A stretch of 36,240 nt of DNA from an uncultured Oscillospiraceae bacterium (lineage in GTDB: Bacteria; Bacillota; Clostridia; Oscillospirales; Ruminococcaceae), in the NCBI GenBank assembly GCA_904397845.1, contig CAJFOX010000027.1, positions 1 through 36,240 on the forward strand. Reading direction: 5' to 3'. The notes below the pieces were generated by a model. It was not told where the DNA came from. It was given only the letters and a program-made list of their open reading frames with translations, and did no database searches. Positions 1 through 7,300 of the stretch are shown here, in pieces. Each line of letters starts with the position of its first letter. Position 1 is the first letter of the stretch. Position numbers and translations under genes: made by a program.

Positions 1-1
1 C

Positions 2-100
2 GATACCCAGGAGAGCAGGCTTATTCTGACGGATGGAAACCAGATTCCTTTAGAGGATTTATTGGAAATCAGGAGTGAAAGCTTTCAGGATGATCCTTGA
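2..100 (+). CDS. Probable YolD-like protein, C-terminal fragment (partial, 5' end outside window)
   Basis: Only the last 32 codons are present, ending at the TGA at 98-100. The visible peptide has a strand-turn-strand pattern (LILTDGNQIPLEDLLEIRSE) that resembles the C-terminal end of YolD-like proteins, small partners of Y-family polymerases of the UmuC/UvrX type. The match rests on pattern memory of one short segment, so it is a suggestion rather than an identification. Any small beta-rich domain ending in a similar hairpin could look the same. A long palindrome at 155-196 follows and would end its transcript. Confidence 0.4.
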   Translation, partial: DTQESRLILTDGNQIPLEDLLEIRSESFQDDP

Positions 101-154
101 TATTAGCCTTCCCCATGGGATAGGAGATCTAAACTGACCGCCCCTGCCAAGTTA

Positions 155-196
155 AACAAAAGTCACGTATAATTGGTGTTATACGTGACTTTTGTT
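155..196. terminator. 18-bp perfect inverted repeat, likely bidirectional terminator
   Basis: Bases 155-172 and 179-196 are perfect reverse complements separated by a 6-base loop. The stem base is A/T rich on both sides (AACAAAAG paired with CTTTTGTT) and T-rich sequence follows, as in a terminator whose A-tract pairs with its U-tract. It lies 55 bases after the stop of the upstream fragment. The core is not very GC rich, so an operator or other structured element remains possible. Confidence 0.6.
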
Positions 197-226
197 ATTA
201 TTAGGCGATCTTCGGTGAATGAGACT

Positions 227-255
227 TTGAAAACCGAAACAGCCGCAAGTAAAAT
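227..255 (+). promoter_or_regulatory. Sigma-A-type promoter for the SMEK-domain gene
   Basis: TTGAAA at 227-232 and TAAAAT at 250-255 are separated by 17 bases. Transcription would start near 262, upstream of the ATG candidates at 283 and 307 and of the GTG at 377. Confidence 0.5.
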
Positions 256-376
256 CTGATCGATAGATCTCTTTCCCTGGATATGTATCTTTTCGTGAAT
301 TTTTTGATGGAGAGTATCCGTTATAAAATCAACGCTTGACTACATTGAAGAAAAGTGGGGAACCCTGCAGAACCGG

Positions 377-1732
377 GTGGCCCAGTGCAATGCCCGCGGC
401 TTTCTGGATTTAGCCCGGTATTGTGAAGATATCGTCGCTCAAATCTTCAATATCCTATATGGGATTTCACTTGTAAATCTAAACCATCGGAAGTCTCGCT
501 TTCCTGTTGTGGATTTAGGCGACCCGGCGCAAGGGGTTTATCTGCAGGTTACCACTTTGCAGAGCCATCAATGCCGGAAAATTGCCACCACTGCCGCCCG
601 TTTTTCCCAGCGGTACGCCGGGAACCGCCTGATCCTCTTTTTTGTGTTTACCAAACCTAGTCCGCAATCCATCCCCGCCTTGGCCGAGGATATTTCGGTG
701 CTGGACAGCGCCGACCTGATTCAAAAGATCCGCGCCGCCGATCCAGCGGGGCAGGAAGCGATCCTCGCCCTGCTGCGTCGTGTTGAGGATGCGGCCCTGC
801 CCAATTCTCCGATAAACCTACTTGCGGGGGACGAGGAATTTAACTTTCCGGCTACCTGCCTGTCCTGCCCGGGACAGCCATCCTTCTTCGCCTATGGGCT
901 TGGCCGGGTGCGGGTAGACGCTTATCTCCCCACTTCATATCACGATACGTTTTCTTGTTGTTTTACCTTTTTGAAAAAGGAGCTTTCTTCGGTGAACCCC
1001 AGTCTTTCCGGCAGGGATGGAGCCAAGATCCTTTTTACCAACCGCAATCTGGGGCTTTCACCTAATCGGTTATTCGTTGGGTTTATCCACCAAGAAAAAG
1101 ATTTGGCCCGCATCCATTTGGGGAGCGCAACCATCCACATTGATCCGCATACAGCGACCCAGCTGTGCCAATTGATCGATGCCCTGTATGATGCTTACAC
1201 AGATCATATAGAGAAAATCCTCTCTATCATGGGATGTGCCGGGTTTGATACTGATAACCTTGATAGAATTCCTGTGCTGTATCTTGCAAAGGGCATCTGG
1301 CAAGATATGTTTCACTTTGCTAATGAGCACAGCGTCTATGATGGCCAGGCCCAGTGGAATTGTTTTATCCCGTATCATGACCCTGTTTGGCAGGGGCGAA
1401 TTCAATTCTCAGACACCGGCCGATCACTTCTCTGCAGCCTTTCAAAGGAAGATCGCCCTAATGGGGAGGTCGTTGTGTTCTGGGAACCGGGGTATGATCT
1501 TTGTCTGCCGGATATGTGCGGCTTTGATAATCAGTTAAAATGGCGGTTGGATTACACGCTGCAATGGATCGTTGAGCAGTGGCTGCCGCTGCTGGCCAAA
1601 CAGCGTTACGCCATGGCGCTGCGCTCACGGGGGCGTTTGCACCGTCTGTTTTGCAGGCCGATGCCTTATGAAGATTTTGCCCGGTTTTATTTGCGCGGCA
1701 TGACTCCTCTCGGCAGAGTACCTGACCGGTAG
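377..1732 (+). CDS. SMEK-domain protein, 5' end apparently frameshifted
   Basis: The N-terminal ~110 residues match the SMEK domain pattern known from conflict and defence loci: a short helix leading to LNHRKSRFPVVDLGD, then YLQVTTLQS, then a helix and a hydrophobic strand (RLILFFVF). Residues ~140-451 match no family I recognise. GTG 377 is the only usual start codon in frame. Even so, the reading frame stays open back to 308 and encodes what looks like the first helix of the domain (LDYIEEKWGTLQNRV). ATG 283 and ATG 307 lie downstream of the promoter but in a different frame, and stop at the TGA at 337-339. A one-base indel near 325-338 would join them. No good ribosome binding site precedes GTG 377. 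The body has no other stop, so this is either a recent frameshift, a sequence error, or a truncated start. The presumed role is defence-related; the partner is unknown. Confidence 0.6.
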   Translation: MAQCNARGFLDLARYCEDIVAQIFNILYGISLVNLNHRKSRFPVVDLGDPAQGVYLQVTTLQSHQCRKIATTAARFSQRYAGNRLILFFVFTKPSPQSIPALAEDISVLDSADLIQKIRAADPAGQEAILALLRRVEDAALPNSPINLLAGDEEFNFPATCLSCPGQPSFFAYGLGRVRVDAYLPTSYHDTFSCCFTFLKKELSSVNPSLSGRDGAKILFTNRNLGLSPNRLFVGFIHQEKDLARIHLGSATIHIDPHTATQLCQLIDALYDAYTDHIEKILSIMGCAGFDTDNLDRIPVLYLAKGIWQDMFHFANEHSVYDGQAQWNCFIPYHDPVWQGRIQFSDTGRSLLCSLSKEDRPNGEVVVFWEPGYDLCLPDMCGFDNQLKWRLDYTLQWIVEQWLPLLAKQRYAMALRSRGRLHRLFCRPMPYEDFARFYLRGMTPLGRVPDR

Positions 1733-1796
1733 GGCGCTTTTTACCATCCTATTACGTTTTGCGCCTCCCGAAATTTGAAAATAACATCATGCTTGA

Positions 1797-2837
1797 TTAT
1801 TCCTCCAGCGGAATGACCAGTGCATCAAAAATACTGTGCGGCGTTTTCCCTTCCCGGTAATATTCAACTGCATTGATCCGGTAACCGGAATAAACCCCAA
1901 AAACCGGCGGCAGGATATTGACACGCATCGGCTCCAACGGCCCGTATTGGTCTTCGTATGCCTCCCGTTCAGCTTGCAGCCGCTCCATAATGACTTCCGG
2001 ATCCTCGGCCGGGATAGACGGGATCGATTTCGGCTCCGGCTTGGGATAATCCTGCGGGCAGGCCGACCCTAAATAGTTCGCGGCAATCTCATCGTTCTGC
2101 TCCGCTGAGAGGATTCCAGAATCGATCAATCTCTGCCCCCAGTAATGGGAGGCGCTCATGGTAGCGTCGCCGTTTAGAAAATATTTATAAACAACAACGT
2201 CTCCCCTGCGAATACCGGCTTCCAGCTCGCAATCAAGGTGATACCAGACGCCATCAATTTTTACGCGGTTCCATGCGTGATCGGTTAGTCCGCCCTCGGC
2301 AGCATAGGTCAGGCCCGGAACATACTCCGCCTCCAGCCCCATCGCTGTCAAAAGCATATAAAGCGCGCTGGCGTAATCTTCACAGGCGCCCCGTCCGAAG
2401 ACAAGTAGGCTCAGCGACCGATTCTCCAAATATCCCGGAACGTCGCCGCCATAGCTGCGCAGACGCCATACATCAAAGCCAATCGGCTCAGAAAACGTCC
2501 CTTTTTCGATCAAATAATCAAAAGCGGCCTTTGTCTTTTCATATTCGCTCATGGCGGGGTCATAAAATTCTTCCAAGCATTGTTCGACAACCGACGAAAT
2601 GTACTCGTCGGCTGTCGGGAGGGATGATTCCGGTTCGGAAGAGGGATCTGCCATTTCCACAACAGAAGACGATGCATATTCTATCTGGCTTTCCGGGGAG
2701 GAAGGTTCTGATACCGAGACTCCGGTACAGCCGCACAGGCTTACGCACAGGCAAAGGGCCACGCTTATCATGGCGCGCATCCGCTTCTCACGCCGCCGAC
2801 ACGGCGGGGGGGGGCAGCCTCGAATAAGTTTCCGCAT
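1797..2837 (-). CDS. Transglutaminase-like lipoprotein
   Basis: Predicted secreted lipoprotein of 346 residues. A hydrophobic stretch (MISVALCLCVSLCGC) ends in a lipobox whose last Cys is residue 37. A Ser/Glu-rich linker follows, then a transglutaminase-core domain. Its catalytic triad is visible: Cys152 in GRGACEDY, His187 in DHAWNRV, and Asp202 in WYHLDCE. Bacterial members of this fold are usually cysteine peptidases or amidases acting at the envelope; the substrate here is unknown. The start is uncertain. ATG 2837 has AAAGGAG 14 bases upstream; ATG 2780 would still give a complete signal peptide; a TTG at 2861 is also open. Between the first two lies a run of nine C on the coding strand (2806-2814), giving the odd peptide CPPPPC before the signal sequence. 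The gene stands alone, convergent with the SMEK gene. Confidence 0.75.
   Translation of the reverse strand: MRKLIRGCPPPPCRRREKRMRAMISVALCLCVSLCGCTGVSVSEPSSPESQIEYASSSVVEMADPSSEPESSLPTADEYISSVVEQCLEEFYDPAMSEYEKTKAAFDYLIEKGTFSEPIGFDVWRLRSYGGDVPGYLENRSLSLLVFGRGACEDYASALYMLLTAMGLEAEYVPGLTYAAEGGLTDHAWNRVKIDGVWYHLDCELEAGIRRGDVVVYKYFLNGDATMSASHYWGQRLIDSGILSAEQNDEIAANYLGSACPQDYPKPEPKSIPSIPAEDPEVIMERLQAEREAYEDQYGPLEPMRVNILPPVFGVYSGYRINAVEYYREGKTPHSIFDALVIPLEE
2806..2814. repeat. G9/C9 homopolymer tract near the start of the lipoprotein gene
   Basis: Nine consecutive G on the plus strand (C on the coding strand) lie between two candidate starts of the lipoprotein. Change of its length would alter which upstream start is in frame. 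Confidence 0.85.
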
Positions 2838-2880
2838 TTCACAGCGGCAATCTCCTTTCAAAATGAGGAAATTTTTTGTT

Positions 2881-2911
2881 AGTGTATCAGCTGGTGTTCA
2901 CTCCAAGTCAA
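2881..2911 (-). promoter_or_regulatory. Candidate promoter with 19-base spacer, MerR-type, for the lipoprotein gene
   Basis: On the minus strand TTGACT (2906-2911) and TACACT (2881-2886) are 19 bases apart. The stretch reads TTGACTTGGAGTGAAC, close to the left half of operators bound by MerR-family activators. Such regulators typically act on over-long 19-base spacers. The right half-site is poorly conserved. GATACA at a 17-base spacing is an alternative ordinary -10. No MerR gene is in the window. Confidence 0.4.
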
Positions 2912-3136
2912 TAGGTTTTCCCTGAATTTTCTGTGAACTGTTGAACTGTGTTAACAAGCTCGAAAGCCCGCAGTTATGTTTTTCTCTTTGTGACAGCCAG
3001 TTGCATGCCGTTTTCTCCGCCCGATTCTCCTGTCGGCCATCCGGAGGTATGGGATCTATTGTTACTGTATAGTATTGATAAACCGCGTTGCGGATATTCT
3101 CTTTCTATCTTTCTTTTGCCTTTTGAAACAAACACC

Positions 3137-3165
3137 TTGTTCTTTTTTTATATTCTTGCTATACT
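3137..3165 (+). promoter_or_regulatory. Sigma-A promoter for the PH-domain gene
   Basis: TTGTTC at 3137-3142 and TATACT at 3160-3165 with a 17-base spacer, about 33 bases before the ATG at 3199. Confidence 0.75.
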
Positions 3166-3198
3166 GAAATCGTATCTTCAGCCAAAGGAGCTTTTCAA

Positions 3199-3603
3199 AT
3201 GGAATCAGTGAAAAATCAGCTTTGGACCGATAAACCCCGCAATTTTTTTGGAATTGCCATTAATTTTACAAGATATATTATTACATCGGAAAAATTCATT
3301 ACCCGAAAAGGATTTTTCAATATTCACGAGGACGAGATCATGCTTTATCGGATTACCGACAAAAAATTATCCCTGCCCATTACCCAGCGGATTTTCGGGT
3401 GCGGCACCATCACGCTGCACGCCAAGGATAGCGATACCCCCACCAAGACGATTAAATCCATTCGGCATCCCCGCGCCGTAATGGAACTTTTGGACAGCGC
3501 GATTCAAAAAGCGCGCCAGGCCAACTATGTGCAGGGCCGCGATATGGTAGGCGCCCTTAACCAGGATCCCTGCACCGATGAGGCCGCATGCGAATTTGAA
3601 TGA
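3199..3603 (+). CDS. Small bacterial PH-domain protein
   Basis: A 134-residue soluble protein. Residues ~24-105 follow the bacterial PH (bPH2, YdbT-like) pattern: RYIITSEKFITRKGFF, then LYRITDKKLSLPITQRIFGCGTI with a following strand, then a final helix that starts at IRHPRAVMELLD. In the family such domains are usually attached to membrane proteins, but here the domain is free and has no transmembrane segment. AAAGGAG lies eight bases before the ATG. The MATE gene follows after 34 bases with no terminator, so the two are probably co-transcribed. The ligand and role are unknown. The C-terminal 30 residues are acidic and not recognised. Confidence 0.7.
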   Translation: MESVKNQLWTDKPRNFFGIAINFTRYIITSEKFITRKGFFNIHEDEIMLYRITDKKLSLPITQRIFGCGTITLHAKDSDTPTKTIKSIRHPRAVMELLDSAIQKARQANYVQGRDMVGALNQDPCTDEAACEFE

Positions 3604-3637
3604 TTTTTTATCTTACCCACGAAAGGAAGAGACTTGA

Positions 3638-5035
3638 TTGAAAAAAAGTTCTCAGGCGGATTTCGGTACCGGAAGCATTGGCAAGCTGCTGTTTTCCATG
3701 GCAGTTCCGGCCATAACCGCACAAATCATTAATCTTCTGTATAATATTGTGGACCGTATGTACATCGGTCACATTCCTGTCATTGGCGCTACCGCCCTGA
3801 CCGGCGTGGGCGTGACTTTTCCGATTATTACACTGATCACCGCTTTCAGTTCCCTGATCGGCATGGGCGGCGCGGCGCGGGCCGCAATTTTTATGGGCCG
3901 CCGGGACAACAATATGGCGGAGGAAATCCTGGGGAACTGTTGTGCGGCGCTACTTTGCATTTCAGTAGTGCTCACCACGGTTATCCTGCTGTTTTGCGAG
4001 CCTCTGCTGATGGCTTTCGGCGCCAGCGCTGATACCATCGGGTATGGTACCGGCTATCTTCGGATTTATGCAGCCGGCACGATCTTTGTGCAGATTGTCA
4101 TGGGTCTTAATATGTTCATCACCTCCCAAGGCTTTGCGCAGGTGGGGATGAAAACCACTATTATCGGGGCTGTCTGCAACATCGTTTTGGATCCTGTTTT
4201 TATTTTCCTGTTTGACATGGGCGTGGAGGGAGCCGCTTTGGCGACCATCATTTCCCAGGCGGTCTCCGCCGTATGGGTACTGGTATTCTTAAGCGGCAAA
4301 AAGACGATTCTCCGCATTCGTTTCTCCAAACTGCGCCTGAATCCCAAAATTATCGGTCCGGTGATGGCGTTGGGGGTTTCCCCCTTTATCATGCAATCAA
4401 CCGAAAGCCTGCTGTCCATCTGCTTCAACACCCAGCTGCAGCGATTCGGCGGCGACCTGGCCGTAGGCGCCATGGCCATTTTATCCAGCGTGATGCAGTT
4501 TGGTATGCTGCCGCTGATGGGGATGACCCAGGGCGCACAGCCGATCATCAGCTATAATTTTGGCGCGCGCAACGCCGGCCGGGTCAAAAAAGCTTTCCAG
4601 CTTCTGTTGGCCTGCAGTATGGTTTTTACCTTTGTCCTTTGGGCCGGCTGTATGCTGATTCCCAAAGCCTTTGTCCTGATTTTCAGCTCCGATCCGGCGC
4701 TGACGGAAATTTCCGTCTGGGCTTTGCGTATCTACATGGGAACCTTCCTGTTTTTCGGCGCGCAGATTGCCTGCCAGCAGACCTTTATCGCGCTGGGGCA
4801 GGCCGCCGTTTCCCTGTTTCTGGCTCTGCTGCGTAAGGTGATCCTGCTCATCCCGCTCATTTTTATCCTGCCGCGGTTTTTCTCAGATCAGGTGTTCGCC
4901 GTCTTTTTGGCGGAACCGGCGGCAGATCTTCTGGCTGTTTTGATCACCGTATTGATGTTTACCTCCCGCTTTCGTAAAATCCTGTCTGATTTGCATCATG
5001 ATTCCCCGGTAGAGCAACCTGTGGAAAAAGCATAA
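3638..5035 (+). CDS. MATE family multidrug/toxin exporter
   Basis: A 465-residue polytopic membrane protein with about 12 hydrophobic segments in two similar halves, the normal size for MATE (NorM/DinF/MepA-like) exporters. Typical family sequence is visible: VPAITAQIINLLYNIVDRMYIG near the N-terminus, GVSPFIMQSTESLL at the start of the second half, and GAQPIISYNFGA in the middle. These proteins export cationic drugs or metabolites in exchange for Na+ or H+ entry; the substrate here cannot be told. The start is TTG 3638, supported by GAAAGGAAG about ten bases upstream. A strong hairpin at 5042-5065 ends the unit. Confidence 0.9.
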   Translation: MKKSSQADFGTGSIGKLLFSMAVPAITAQIINLLYNIVDRMYIGHIPVIGATALTGVGVTFPIITLITAFSSLIGMGGAARAAIFMGRRDNNMAEEILGNCCAALLCISVVLTTVILLFCEPLLMAFGASADTIGYGTGYLRIYAAGTIFVQIVMGLNMFITSQGFAQVGMKTTIIGAVCNIVLDPVFIFLFDMGVEGAALATIISQAVSAVWVLVFLSGKKTILRIRFSKLRLNPKIIGPVMALGVSPFIMQSTESLLSICFNTQLQRFGGDLAVGAMAILSSVMQFGMLPLMGMTQGAQPIISYNFGARNAGRVKKAFQLLLACSMVFTFVLWAGCMLIPKAFVLIFSSDPALTEISVWALRIYMGTFLFFGAQIACQQTFIALGQAAVSLFLALLRKVILLIPLIFILPRFFSDQVFAVFLAEPAADLLAVLITVLMFTSRFRKILSDLHHDSPVEQPVEKA

Positions 5036-5041
5036 TCCTCT

Positions 5042-5070
5042 AAAGCGGCACTGCTGTGCCGCTTTCTTAA
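5042..5070 (+). terminator. Rho-independent terminator after the MATE gene
   Basis: AAAGCGGCAC (5042-5051) pairs with GTGCCGCTTT (5056-5065) over a four-base loop, seven bases after the MATE stop codon, followed by CTTAATGC and T6. Confidence 0.85.
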
Positions 5071-5093
5071 TGCTTTTTTAACGCCTATCCGCA

Positions 5094-5122
5094 TTGTCTT
5101 TCCCTCTGCTGGCGTGTATAAT
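5094..5122 (+). promoter_or_regulatory. Sigma-A promoter for the trkA-trkA-trmN6-rsmI run
   Basis: TTGTCT at 5094-5099 and a perfect TATAAT at 5117-5122, 17-base spacer. The leader to the ATG at 5246 is about 115 bases. GGCAGTCT occurs in it twice (5143-5150 and 5212-5219). I do not recognise a riboswitch in it. Confidence 0.75.
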
Positions 5123-5245
5123 AGAGAGTGCTAGCCAAAAAAGGCAGTCTGCTCCGTTATGTTGCGGCGTTTCAAAAACGGCAAGGCAAACGGAATCCCA
5201 CAAGCGGCTGCGGCAGTCTTTTTTGTTATCGGATCGGAGGATACT

Positions 5246-5863
5246 ATGAACATTTTGATTGTTGGCTGCGGCAAGGTAGGCTCCATGCTGGCGTCTCAGT
5301 TGGACCAGATGGGCCATGACGTAGCGGTGCTGGACCGGGAAGAAGCCCATTTTGCACTGCTGGATTCAGATTTTTCGGGCTACACGATCTGCGGCGTGCC
5401 AATTGACCAGGACGTGCTCAAGCAAGCTGGGATCAAGAGCTGTGACGCTGTTCTGGCCATGACCGAGGACGACAACGTCAACATTATGGTCTGTCAGATG
5501 GCCAGGGAAATTTTTCACATCAAAACGGTGCTGGCGCGTATTTTTGACCCAAAACGGGAAAAAATCTTCTCCACCTTTAATATACGTACCATTAGCCCCA
5601 CCAATCTTACGGTTGACATGGTGCTTTCCGCCCTGTCGGGAACTTATGAGGCGCGTCACACCCTGATCGGCAATGCAACTCTTTCCTATTATACTGTTTA
5701 TCCGCAGAAAGAATGGATCGGCCGGCATCTAAAGGATCTGCGCCTGCCCGACACCCATCTGCTGGGGGCTTTGCGTACAAACGGAGACTTCACCCTGATC
5801 CAAAATGATCAGGAAATCCTCCGGCCCGGTGACCTTCTGGTTGCCGCCCGGGTGATTGACTAA
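5246..5863 (+). CDS. TrkA/KtrA-type potassium uptake regulator (RCK), first copy
   Basis: A 205-residue cytoplasmic protein with an N-terminal RCK/Rossmann domain (GCGKVG at 7-12, Asp30 ending the second strand, for NAD-type nucleotide binding) and a C-terminal TrkA_C domain ending in GDLLVAARV. Such proteins form octameric rings that gate KtrB/TrkH potassium channels in response to nucleotides or c-di-AMP. No membrane partner is in this window. ATG 5246 is chosen because GGAGG lies six bases before it; the frame is open further upstream but those starts lack a site. The second trkA-like gene starts 22 bases downstream, so both are made together. Size and domains are normal for the family. 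Confidence 0.88.
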   Translation: MNILIVGCGKVGSMLASQLDQMGHDVAVLDREEAHFALLDSDFSGYTICGVPIDQDVLKQAGIKSCDAVLAMTEDDNVNIMVCQMAREIFHIKTVLARIFDPKREKIFSTFNIRTISPTNLTVDMVLSALSGTYEARHTLIGNATLSYYTVYPQKEWIGRHLKDLRLPDTHLLGALRTNGDFTLIQNDQEILRPGDLLVAARVID

Positions 5864-5885
5864 ATTTGAAAATGGAGTTACTGCT

Positions 5886-6545
5886 ATGAAAGTAATTGTA
5901 GTAGGCGGCGGAAAAATTGGTTTTTACCTGACTCGGACGCTGCTGGAGCACGGACATGAGCCGGTGCTCATCGAAAAGGATCCTGATGTCTGCCTGCGGG
6001 TCGCCAACAGTCTCGATCTGCCGGTGATCCAGGGGGACGGCACGGTGCTGGACACACTGGAGAATGCCGGCATCCGCGGCTGCGACGCCCTGATCGGCGT
6101 ATCCGGCCAGGATGAAAATAACCTGGTGGCATGTCAGCTGGCAAAACGCTATTTCGGGGTAAAACGCACGGTAGCGCGGGTCAACAACCCCAAAAACCTG
6201 CCTGTGATGAAACAGCTGGGAGTGGATATCCCCATCAGCAGTACGGATAACATCGCCCGGCTGCTGGAGCATGAAGTGGACACTGCGGTTATCAAAGTGC
6301 TGATGAGTTTAAACCGCGGAGAAGCTTCCCTAAGCGAGCTGGAGCTGCCCTCCCATTATAAATTCCATGGCAGGACCTTAAGCCAGATGCAATTGCCGGT
6401 GGAATCTATCATCGTTTCCATCTTCCGGGACGGCAACCTGATTATCCCACGAGGCAATACCCAGCTGTTAAGCGGAGATCGGATTGTGGTCATGTGCAAA
6501 AGCCAGACCATGCACGAATTGTGCCGCCTGCTGGAGCTGCAGTAA
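5886..6545 (+). CDS. TrkA/KtrA-type potassium uptake regulator (RCK), second copy
   Basis: A 219-residue protein with the same two-domain layout as its neighbour: GGGKIG at 7-12, an acidic Glu30 at the end of strand two, and a TrkA_C domain with GDRIVVMC near the end. The two copies are clearly diverged, so this is an old pair rather than a recent duplication. Such pairs may form mixed rings or serve two channels. GGAG lies eight bases before ATG 5886. The methyltransferase gene follows after eight bases. Confidence 0.88.
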   Translation: MKVIVVGGGKIGFYLTRTLLEHGHEPVLIEKDPDVCLRVANSLDLPVIQGDGTVLDTLENAGIRGCDALIGVSGQDENNLVACQLAKRYFGVKRTVARVNNPKNLPVMKQLGVDIPISSTDNIARLLEHEVDTAVIKVLMSLNRGEASLSELELPSHYKFHGRTLSQMQLPVESIIVSIFRDGNLIIPRGNTQLLSGDRIVVMCKSQTMHELCRLLELQ

Positions 6546-6553
6546 AGGTCGCC

Positions 6554-7279
6554 ATGAAAGAAGGATTTTCCTGGGAGGAACTTTCCCCCTCTCTTTCTAT
6601 CTGCGTCAGCAGCGCTCATAAATTTGGAACAGACGCTTTTTTGCTCTCCGACTTTGCCTCTCCCCGGCGAAAGGATCTATGCTGTGATTTGGGCACCGGC
6701 TGCGGTATTATCCCGCTTTTATGGTTCCGGGACGAGCCGCCCCGCCTCTGCTATGGGGTGGATATACAAAAACAGGCTGTTATGCAGCTGGAACAATCCG
6801 TCCAAAAAAACGGGCTGGAAGGCCGGCTGTTCCCACTTAGGGCTGACCTGAAAGAGCTTTCCGCCCTTCCCTGCGGTCCGCTGGATCTGGTGACCTGCAA
6901 TCCACCCTATAAAGCACAGGGCAGCGGCATTTTAAGCGGGATGGACGCGGAAAAAATCGCCCGCCACGAGGTACTGTGCACCATTGATGACGTTTGCGGT
7001 GCGGCGGCGCGGCTTCTGCGCTTTGGCGGGAGGTTGTGCCTTTGCCAGCGGCCTGAGCGGCTGTGCGATACCCTATGCGCCATGCGCCGCGCCGGAATTG
7101 AACCGAAGCGGATCCGTTTTGTCCAACAGCGGCCGGATACTTCCCCCTGGCTGTTTTTAGCAGAGGGAAAAAAAGGTTCCAAACCTCACATGACGGTAGA
7201 CCCGCCTTTTTTGATTGAGGGGGAAGGCGGTTTTTCTCCAGAGCTTTTGCGTATCTACCATAAAAAAGAGAATCTGTAA
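6554..7279 (+). CDS. trmN6: TrmN6-like tRNA1(Val) (adenine37-N6)-methyltransferase
   Basis: A 241-residue class I SAM-dependent methyltransferase. Residues near the N-terminus (FGTDAFLLSDFA) are typical of the TrmN6/YfiC family. The SAM-binding motif is DLGTGCGIIPLL and the amino-methylating motif is NPPY at 116-119, which marks N6-adenine modification. The known E. coli enzyme methylates A37 of tRNA1(Val). In Firmicutes the gene commonly sits directly before rsmI, as here, which supports the call. ATG 6554 has AAAGG nearby; an open frame upstream inside the trkA gene is ignored. Exact tRNA target is inferred from the family. Confidence 0.85.
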   Translation: MKEGFSWEELSPSLSICVSSAHKFGTDAFLLSDFASPRRKDLCCDLGTGCGIIPLLWFRDEPPRLCYGVDIQKQAVMQLEQSVQKNGLEGRLFPLRADLKELSALPCGPLDLVTCNPPYKAQGSGILSGMDAEKIARHEVLCTIDDVCGAAARLLRFGGRLCLCQRPERLCDTLCAMRRAGIEPKRIRFVQQRPDTSPWLFLAEGKKGSKPHMTVDPPFLIEGEGGFSPELLRIYHKKENL

Positions 7280-7300
7280 GACAGGAGAGTGTCCCCCCTT

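Larger units (their letters stand above)
2838..3198. other. Intergenic region between divergent lipoprotein and PH-domain genes
   Basis: The left side holds the ribosome binding site and probable promoter of the minus-strand lipoprotein gene. The right side holds the promoter and ribosome binding site of the plus-strand PH-domain gene. An open frame at 2948-3211 overlaps that promoter and has no ribosome binding site, so I do not call it a gene. I see no RNA gene here. Confidence 0.6.

Noticed and set aside
2948-3211. An 87-codon open frame before the PH-domain gene
   Set aside because: It contains the promoter of the next gene and overlaps its start, and has no binding site of its own.
5123-5245. 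The trkA leader as a c-di-AMP riboswitch
   Set aside because: Potassium genes are often so controlled, but I could not find the conserved core or pairing of that class in this leader.
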